This document shows positions 58,577 to 64,000 of a stretch of 64,000 nt of DNA, in pieces. Position 1 is the first letter of the stretch. The number at the start of each line of letters is the position of its first letter. The position numbers were made by a program, and so were the translations under genes. A model generated the notes under the pieces. The model was not told where the DNA came from. It was given only the letters and a program-made list of their open reading frames with translations, and did no database searches. Origin of the DNA: Burkholderia sp. Ax-1719 (GTDB lineage Bacteria > Pseudomonadota > Gammaproteobacteria > Burkholderiales > Burkholderiaceae); the NCBI RefSeq assembly GCF_011753055.1, contig NZ_VWWJ01000008.1, positions 124,001 to 188,000 of the forward strand, read 5' to 3'.

Positions 58577-59782
58577 TCAATCGAGCATGCCCGAACCGAA
58601 AATCTCCGTGTGGATGCGCGACGCGTCCACACCGCGCGCCACCAGCGCCTCGCGCTGCGCACGCATGAAGGCGACAGGGCCGCAGATGTAGTAATCGGCA
58701 TCCGGCAGCATCACGTCGGCTTCGATGCGCGCGATATCCACGCGACCTTCGAAGTCGTAATCCTTGCCCAACTGATCGTCCGCGCCCACGGCTTCGTAGA
58801 ACACCGCGCGCTTGAGGTTCGGATGCTCGGCGGCGCTGCGGCGCAGCCAGTCGCTAAACGCATGCACGCGGCCATTGCGGCAGGCGTGCACGAAGGCGAT
58901 CTGGCGTTCGCTGCGCTCGGCCAGCAGCGTCGCCAGCATCGACGCCATCGGCGTAATGCCCACGCCACCGCTGATCAGCACGACCGGCGTGCTCTTCTTG
59001 CGATCGAGCTTGAACTCGCCCATCGGCGCGCTGACGTGGACGATCGCGCCCTGCTCGACGCCGTCGTGCATCAGGTTCGAGACGTGACCCGGCTGCACAT
59101 CGGCCGAACCGGCTTCGCGCTTCACCGAAATGCGCAGCCAGCGGCCGTGCGGCGCGTCCGACAGGCTGTACTGGCGCGGCTGATCGACGCCGAGTTTATC
59201 CACGAAACGCGTCACGCTCACATACTGGCCCGGCTCAAAGCCGCCAGCGGGCGCGCCATCGGCGGGAGCGAGATAGAACGAGGTGATTTCGTCGCTTTCC
59301 ACCTGCTTGCGCACCACCTTGAACGGCCGGAAGCCGCTCCACGGCGCCGCCTCGTAAAGCTTCGCCTCCACGCCGATCATGATCTGCGCGAGCTGCTCGT
59401 ACGCAACCGCCCAGGCGTCGAGCGTCGGCTGATCGACGGCGTCGCCGAGCACGTCCACCACCGCGCCCAGCAGATGACGCCCGACGATCGGATAGTGTTC
59501 CGGACGGATATTCAGGCTCGCATGCTTGTGCGCGATATGCGTGACCGCGCCGCCCAGCGCGCCCAGATTGTCGATGTTTGCCGCGTAGGCGTAGACCGCG
59601 CGCGCCAGCGTTTCAGGCTGACTGCCGCTTTGCTGGTGCGTCTGGTTGAAAAGGTTCTTCAGTTCCGGATGCGCATTGAACATGCGCTGATAGAAATGCT
59701 TCGTGATGGTCGGGCCATACTCGGCAAACACAGGCGCGGTGGCCTTGACGCGGGCGATCTGGTCGGCGGTGAGCGCGGTCAT
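58577..59782 (-). CDS. hmp: Flavohemoprotein, nitric oxide dioxygenase
   Basis: Hmp converts NO and O2 to nitrate using NAD(P)H. The 401-residue protein has a globin domain (about 1-140) with Y31 on the distal side and H87 (HKHASL) as the proximal heme ligand, a FAD domain with RQYSLSDAPHG, and an NAD domain with GGVGITPMASML. The start ATG 59782 is preceded by GAGGAGAA. A 23-bp NsrR-type box lies 19 bases upstream, so NO-dependent derepression is expected. It is convergent with aroG. Confidence 0.96.
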   Translation of the reverse strand: MTALTADQIARVKATAPVFAEYGPTITKHFYQRMFNAHPELKNLFNQTHQQSGSQPETLARAVYAYAANIDNLGALGGAVTHIAHKHASLNIRPEHYPIVGRHLLGAVVDVLGDAVDQPTLDAWAVAYEQLAQIMIGVEAKLYEAAPWSGFRPFKVVRKQVESDEITSFYLAPADGAPAGGFEPGQYVSVTRFVDKLGVDQPRQYSLSDAPHGRWLRISVKREAGSADVQPGHVSNLMHDGVEQGAIVHVSAPMGEFKLDRKKSTPVVLISGGVGITPMASMLATLLAERSERQIAFVHACRNGRVHAFSDWLRRSAAEHPNLKRAVFYEAVGADDQLGKDYDFEGRVDIARIEADVMLPDADYYICGPVAFMRAQREALVARGVDASRIHTEIFGSGMLD

Positions 59783-59800
59783 TGCGGCTTCTCCTCGTTA

Positions 59801-59823
59801 AAGATGCACACAAGATACATCTT
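59801..59823. promoter_or_regulatory. NsrR-type operator in front of hmp
   Basis: A 23-bp site has half-sites AAGATGCACAC and AGATACATCTT around one central base. The AAGATG / CATCTT ends match the NsrR consensus (11-1-11, AAGATGC...GCATCTT) known from beta- and gamma-proteobacteria. It lies 19 bases upstream of the hmp ATG, where bound NsrR would block transcription until nitric oxide destroys its Fe-S cluster. The nsrR gene itself is not in the window. Confidence 0.8.
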
Positions 59824-59891
59824 TAAGGGCGCGCGCTCTCCGGGCATTTTGTCGCACCCCAGCATTTCTGCTGAAGTGCGGCCTTCGATCT

Positions 59892-60476
59892 TTATTCTGT
59901 GCCCGCCTGGCCGCGGTCGTGACGCCACAGCACGTCGCTCCCGCCCGCCGACCGATTGAGCACGCGCGCCAGCACGAACAGCAGGTCGGACAGACGGTTC
60001 ACGTAGCGGCGCGGCGTTTGCGCGAGCGGCGCAGTGTGTTCACCCCCATCCTGCGAATCACCGAGCGTCACAATCGCCCGCTCCGCACGCCGACACACCG
60101 TGCGGCAAACATGCGCGAGCGACGCCGCGCGTGAACCGGCGGGCAGGATGAACTCCTTGAGCGGCGGCAGCGTGGCGTTGTAATCGGCGAGCCAGCCGTC
60201 GAGCCGGGCGAGATGCGCATCCGTCACGATGGTGTGGCCCGGCATGCACAGCTCGCCGCCCAGGTCGAACAGATCGTGCTGGATCGCGACAAGCGCGGCG
60301 CGCACGTCGTCGGGCAGCGTCTCGCAGAGCAGTACGCCAATGTTCGAGTTCAGTTCGTCGACGTCGCCAATCGCGGCGATACGCGCGTCGTCCTTGCGCA
60401 CGCGGCTGCCGTCGCCGAGGCCGGTCGTGCCGTCGTCGCCGGTGCGCGTGGCGATCTTGCTCAGGCGATTGCCCAT
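59892..60476 (-). CDS. Cob(I)alamin adenosyltransferase, PduO type
   Basis: The 194-residue protein adds the adenosyl group of ATP to cob(I)alamin to make adenosylcobalamin. It shows the PduO-type N-terminus RTGDDGTTGLGDGSRVRKDD (ATP site), GDVDELNSNIGVLL, and the C-terminal NRLSDLLFVLARVLNR helix. Its role here is probably cofactor salvage for methylmalonyl-CoA mutase or similar enzymes elsewhere. It is divergent from the FAD oxidase gene, 192 bases apart. Confidence 0.93.
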   Translation of the reverse strand: MGNRLSKIATRTGDDGTTGLGDGSRVRKDDARIAAIGDVDELNSNIGVLLCETLPDDVRAALVAIQHDLFDLGGELCMPGHTIVTDAHLARLDGWLADYNATLPPLKEFILPAGSRAASLAHVCRTVCRRAERAIVTLGDSQDGGEHTAPLAQTPRRYVNRLSDLLFVLARVLNRSAGGSDVLWRHDRGQAGTE

Positions 60477-60668
60477 GGTGTGTCTCCCGAAACGTAAGCG
60501 TGCGTGAAAAACCGATTGTCGCCTGTACGGGCGTTGCGTGGATCATGCGGTGCAGCAAAACGCGAGTCTCGCGCGGGCGTCCACTGGGGCTCCCCCGCCT
60601 TTTCGCCTGGACGGTTGAGCGTAGAATCAAAAGCGCACAACGAACATGTCCAACCAGGAGACCCCCGC

Positions 60669-62093
60669 GTGAATCATCCCGCGCCGCCGACGCTTGGCGA
60701 ATCCGCCCGTCGCCCGTTCCCCGCCGCTCTCCTCGACAGTCTGCGCCACGCCTTCGGCGAGCGCGTCTCCACGTCTGAAGCCGTGCGCGCCCATCATGGC
60801 CGCGACGAATCGCGCTTCGACCCGCAGTTGCCCGACGCCGTTGTCTACGCGCAGAACACCGAAGAAGTCCAGACTATCGTCAAACTATGCGCGCAGCATG
60901 GCGTGCCGATCATTCCCTACGGCAACGGCTCCTCGCTCGAAGGCCATCTGCTCGCGGTGCAAGGCGGCGTGTCGATCGACCTCTCGCAGATGAACCGCGT
61001 CCTCTCGATCAACGCCGAAGACCTGACCGTGACCGTGGAACCCGGCATCTCGCGCAAGCAGCTCAATGAAGCGCTGCGCGACACCGGCCTGTTCTTCCCA
61101 ATCGACCCGGGCGCGGATGCGAGCATCGGCGGCATGTCGGCGACGCGCGCCTCGGGCACCAACGCCGTGCGCTACGGCACGATGCGCGAGAACGTGCTGG
61201 GCCTGACCGCCGTGCTCGCCGATGGCCGCGTCATCAAAACCGGCACGCGCGCGCGCAAATCGTCGGCGGGCTATGACCTGACGCGCCTGTTCGTGGGCTC
61301 CGAAGGCACCCTCGGCGTCATCACCGAAATCACGGTGCGGCTCTATCCGCAGCCGGAAGCGGTGTCGGCGGCGATCTGCGCATTTCCGTCGATGGCCGAA
61401 GCCGTGCGCAGCGTGATCGAAACCATCCAGATCGGCGTGCCGATCGCGCGAGTGGAGTTCATCGACGCACTCGCCGTGCGCGCGATCAACAAGCATTCGA
61501 ACCTGACGCTGCGCGAAAAGCACACGCTGTTCTTCGAGTTTCATGGCACCGAAGCGGGCGTGGCCGAACAGGCGCAGCTCGTGCAGGACATCGCCGCGCA
61601 GAACGGCGGCGAAGGCTTCGAATGGGCCACGCGCCCGGAAGATCGCAGCCGCCTGTGGAACGCGCGTCACAGCGCCTACTTTGCGATGCTGCAACTCAAG
61701 CCCGGCTGCCGTGCGGTGACAACCGACGTGTGCGTGCCGATCTCTCGACTGGCCGAATGCGTGGTGGAAACCGAGGCCGACCTGAAGGCCTCGCCGCTGC
61801 CCTGCCCGATCGTCGGCCACGTGGGCGACGGCAACTTCCACGTGGCGATCCTGATCGATCCGGACAAGCCCGAGGAAATCGACGAGGCCGAGCGCCTCAA
61901 TCATCGCATCGTGCAGCGCGCGATCCGCATGGACGGCACCTGCACGGGCGAGCACGGCGTGGGCCTGCACAAGATGGACTTCCTCATCGAAGAGCACGGC
62001 GCGGACACCATCGACACCATGCGCGCCATCAAGCACGCGCTCGATCCGCACAACCTCATGAATCCGGGCAAGATTTTCAGCTGGGCCGCCTGA
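60669..62093 (+). CDS. FAD-linked oxidase, D-lactate dehydrogenase (cytochrome) type
   Basis: The 474-residue flavoprotein has an N-terminal FAD-binding domain (IIPYGNGSSLEGHL, about 85-98; FPIDPGADASIGGMSATRASGTNAVRYGT) and a C-terminal FAD-oxidase domain with GHVGDGNFHVAILID and MDGTCTGEHGVGLHKM. This is the layout of Dld/D-2-hydroxyacid dehydrogenases that pass electrons to the respiratory chain. D-lactate is the likeliest substrate, but other 2-hydroxyacids are possible. GTG 60669 is the start, with CAGGAG 7-8 bases upstream. It shares fold and orientation with glcD, 87 bases downstream. Confidence 0.9.
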   Translation: MNHPAPPTLGESARRPFPAALLDSLRHAFGERVSTSEAVRAHHGRDESRFDPQLPDAVVYAQNTEEVQTIVKLCAQHGVPIIPYGNGSSLEGHLLAVQGGVSIDLSQMNRVLSINAEDLTVTVEPGISRKQLNEALRDTGLFFPIDPGADASIGGMSATRASGTNAVRYGTMRENVLGLTAVLADGRVIKTGTRARKSSAGYDLTRLFVGSEGTLGVITEITVRLYPQPEAVSAAICAFPSMAEAVRSVIETIQIGVPIARVEFIDALAVRAINKHSNLTLREKHTLFFEFHGTEAGVAEQAQLVQDIAAQNGGEGFEWATRPEDRSRLWNARHSAYFAMLQLKPGCRAVTTDVCVPISRLAECVVETEADLKASPLPCPIVGHVGDGNFHVAILIDPDKPEEIDEAERLNHRIVQRAIRMDGTCTGEHGVGLHKMDFLIEEHGADTIDTMRAIKHALDPHNLMNPGKIFSWAA

Positions 62094-62115
62094 GTTGTGA
62101 TTCGCTGAGCCAAAG

Positions 62116-62166
62116 CCATCCAGGCCGGGACCATCCAGTCCGGGACCCTCCAGTCCGGGACCATCC
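62116..62166. repeat. 15-bp tandem repeat upstream of glcD
   Basis: CCATCCAGGCCGGGA, CCATCCAGTCCGGGA and CCCTCCAGTCCGGGA follow one another exactly, then a partial fourth unit (CCATCC). The array fills most of the gap between the D-lactate-type oxidase and glcD and ends 4 bases before the AGGAGGAG ribosome binding site. Confidence 0.88.
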
Positions 62167-62180
62167 CACGAGGAGGAGAC

Positions 62181-63722
62181 ATGAACGCACCGGACGCGAA
62201 TCTGCCCGACGCCAACCAGGCGCTCAAACAAGGCGACAGCCCGGAACTCACGCCCGAAGCGCTCGCGCAGCGTCAGCGCGAAGTCGTGCAGGCACTCATG
62301 GCCGTACTGCCCGCGCATTGCCTGCTGCATCGCGAGGAAGACACCGTAGCCTACGAGTGCGATGGACTGGCCGCCTATCGTCGCCTGCCGCTGGCGGTGG
62401 CGCTGCCGGAAACCGAATCGCAGGTGCAGCGCATCGTGCAGATCTGCCGTCGTCTGGACGTGCCCGTGGTGCCGCGCGGTGCGGGCACGGGCCTGTCGGG
62501 CGGCGCGATGCCGATCCGCCACGGCATCGTGCTGTCGCTCGCGCGCTTTCGGCGCATTCTCGAAGTCGATCCCTACGCGCGCACGGCCACCGTGCAGCCG
62601 GGCGTGCGCAACCTCGCGGTTTCCGAAGCTGCGGCGCCCTACGGGCTTTACTACGCACCCGATCCGTCCTCGCAGATCGCCTGCACCATCGGCGGCAATG
62701 TTTCCGAGAATTCGGGCGGCGTGCACTGTCTCAAATACGGCCTCACCGTGCATAACGTGCTGCGTGTGCGCGCGGTGACGATGGACGGCGAGATCGTCGA
62801 ATTCGGTTCGCTCGCGCCCGATGCGCCGGGCCTCGATCTGCTCGCCGTGATGATCGGCAGCGAGGGCATGTTTGCCATCGTCACGGAAGTCACCGTCAAG
62901 TTGATCCCGCGCCCGCAAACCGCGCAGGTCATCATGGCGAGCTTCGACGACGTCGTGAAAGGCGGCGACGCGGTGGCGGGCATCATCGCCTCGGGCATCA
63001 TTCCGGCCGGCCTCGAAATGATGGACAAGCCGGCCACGCAGGCGGTCGAGGAATTCGTCAAGGCGGGCTACGACCTCGACGCCGCAGCGATCCTGCTGTG
63101 CGAAGCCGACGGCACGCCCGAGGAAGTCGCCGACGAGATCGCGCGCACGACCGCGGTGCTGCGCGAGCATGGCGCGACCCGCATCCAGATCTCGCGTACC
63201 GAGGAAGAGCGCCTGCGCTTCTGGTCCGGGCGCAAGAACGCGTTTCCGGCCGCGGGCCGCATTTCGCCCGACTATTACTGCATGGACGGCACGGTGCCGC
63301 GCCGCGCGATCGGCCCGCTGCTCGCGCGCATCCACGAGATGGAGTTGCAGTACAAGCTGCGCTGCATCAACGTGTTCCATGCGGGCGACGGCAACATGCA
63401 TCCGCTGATCCTATTCAACGGCAACGATCAGGACGAATGGCATCGCGCCGAGGCGTTTGGCTCTGACATCCTCGAAACCTGCGTCGAACTGGGCGGCACG
63501 GTCACGGGCGAACATGGCGTGGGCATCGAAAAAATCAATTCGATGTGCGTGCAGTTCTCGCCCGAAGAGCGCGACGCGTTTCACGCCGTGAAGCACGCGT
63601 TCGATCCCGCGAGGCTGCTCAATCCCGACAAGGGCATTCCCACCAAAGCGCGCTGCGCGGAGTACGGCCGCATGCACGTGCGCGGCAATCTGCTGCCGCA
63701 CCCCGACATTCCGCGCTTCTGA
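62181..63722 (+). CDS. glcD: Glycolate oxidase subunit GlcD
   Basis: GlcD is the FAD subunit of membrane-associated glycolate dehydrogenase (GlcDEF), oxidising glycolate to glyoxylate. The 513-residue protein shows VVPRGAGTGLSGGAMP (FAD loop, about 96-111), SQIACTIGGNVSENSGGVHCLKYG, and the C-terminal NVFHAGDGNMHPLILF and GTVTGEHGVGIEKI. GGAGGAG lies 3-5 bases before the ATG. glcE follows after 117 bases; glcF must lie outside the window. Confidence 0.96.
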   Translation: MNAPDANLPDANQALKQGDSPELTPEALAQRQREVVQALMAVLPAHCLLHREEDTVAYECDGLAAYRRLPLAVALPETESQVQRIVQICRRLDVPVVPRGAGTGLSGGAMPIRHGIVLSLARFRRILEVDPYARTATVQPGVRNLAVSEAAAPYGLYYAPDPSSQIACTIGGNVSENSGGVHCLKYGLTVHNVLRVRAVTMDGEIVEFGSLAPDAPGLDLLAVMIGSEGMFAIVTEVTVKLIPRPQTAQVIMASFDDVVKGGDAVAGIIASGIIPAGLEMMDKPATQAVEEFVKAGYDLDAAAILLCEADGTPEEVADEIARTTAVLREHGATRIQISRTEEERLRFWSGRKNAFPAAGRISPDYYCMDGTVPRRAIGPLLARIHEMELQYKLRCINVFHAGDGNMHPLILFNGNDQDEWHRAEAFGSDILETCVELGGTVTGEHGVGIEKINSMCVQFSPEERDAFHAVKHAFDPARLLNPDKGIPTKARCAEYGRMHVRGNLLPHPDIPRF

Positions 63723-63839
63723 CTGGCGTCCCCCGCCCGCATACGGCGCACGCCGCATGCGGGCCTGCCCCGGGTTGTCAGCGCGAGTCGCGTCAGTACA
63801 ATCGAACGAACCACAACGACAACGCCCGACAAACGCGCC

Positions 63840-64000
63840 ATGGGAAGCATGCAAGAGGACGACATCGTCGCGGTCTGGTCCGAGCGCGTCCGCGCCGCAA
63901 GCGCCGACGGCAAGCCGTTGCGCATCCGCGGCGGCGGCACCAAGGACTGGTACGGCCAGGCGCTCGAAGGCGACGTGCTGGATACGCGCGCGCATCGGGG
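63840..64000 (+). CDS. glcE: Glycolate oxidase subunit GlcE (5' part, cut by the window edge)
   Basis: The first 53 codons read MGSMQEDDIVAVWSERV, then LRIRGGGTKDWYGQ, a typical GlcE FAD-binding start. The frame stays open to the window edge. An in-frame ATG at 63849 (MQEDD) is the other possible start. Its position after glcD supports the call. Confidence 0.88.
   Translation, partial: MGSMQEDDIVAVWSERVRAASADGKPLRIRGGGTKDWYGQALEGDVLDTRAHR

Noticed and set aside
60885..63401. An 838-codon open frame on the minus strand opposite the FAD oxidase and glcD genes
   Set aside because: It runs across two well-supported genes and their intergenic repeat, and its product is His/Arg-rich without motifs.
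1..64000. Prophage, insertion sequence, CRISPR array, rRNA or tRNA genes
   Set aside because: No transposase, phage structural gene, regularly spaced repeat array with unique spacers, or cloverleaf-like sequence was seen. XerD is the housekeeping recombinase. The short tandem repeats are direct repeats without spacers.

Overview
The window is a continuous stretch of housekeeping chromosome from a GC-rich beta-proteobacterium. The best match is Burkholderiaceae (Burkholderia, Paraburkholderia or Caballeronia). This rests on gene content and order: murB next to yajQ; purM divergent from an AI-2E-type permease, hda, a HAD phosphatase, pcnB, folK, a deoxynucleoside kinase and panB; hrcA, hemH, hslR, grpE, dnaK and dnaJ in one series; yhdP followed by a nitrilase gene and tldD; and a kynBUA operon with a divergent Lrp-type regulator. 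I see no rRNA, tRNA, insertion sequence, phage gene, integrase other than XerD, or CRISPR array.

Layout. 0-7 kb: a degenerate EAL-domain protein, murB, yajQ, an SRPBCC protein, a small AT-richer DUF2442/DUF4160 pair that looks acquired, an amino-acid-type chemoreceptor and plsY. 7-16 kb: ybaK, xerD, ogt and queG on the minus strand, then tsaE-amiC on the plus strand, eamA, a pirin and a thioredoxin/TPR co-chaperone (cnoX type). 16-22 kb: tcdA, pdxH, cfa, a DUF72 protein, msrA and a flavin reductase. 22-26 kb: kynR and kynBUA, which degrade tryptophan to anthranilate. 26-34 kb: purM and the hda-HAD-pcnB-folK-dNK-panB run. 34-44 kb, minus strand: hrcA, hemH, hslR, grpE, dnaK, dnaJ and a pabB-pabC fusion. 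44-50 kb: nadK, recN and glnE. 50-57 kb: yhdP, nit, tldD. 57-60 kb: aroG and hmp. 60-64 kb: a cobalamin adenosyltransferase, a D-lactate-type FAD oxidase, glcD and the start of glcE.

The most interesting element is not a conventional gene. Between tldD and aroG (DAHP synthase, first step of aromatic biosynthesis) there is a complete transcription attenuator. It has a sigma70-like promoter (57118-57147), a 22-codon leader peptide (57186-57254) with eight consecutive aromatic codons (Phe, Tyr, Phe, Tyr, Phe, Phe, Trp, Tyr), and an intrinsic terminator (57284-57314). The left arm of that terminator can pair instead, over 8 bases, with a segment at the end of the aromatic run (57233-57240). This is the architecture of trp/pheA attenuation, with a leader that could sense all three aromatic amino acids. 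Just upstream lie two near-palindromes 21 bp apart that may be an operator.

Other regulatory signals are a 23-bp NsrR-type box in front of the NO dioxygenase gene hmp, a heat-shock (sigma32) promoter in front of grpE, and a set of short tandem repeats between genes. Several housekeeping proteins carry low-complexity extensions (Hda C-terminus, XerD, QueG, PcnB and DUF72 N-termini). Coordinates, pairings and motifs were read by eye; family names come from sequence motifs and known gene order, with no database search.
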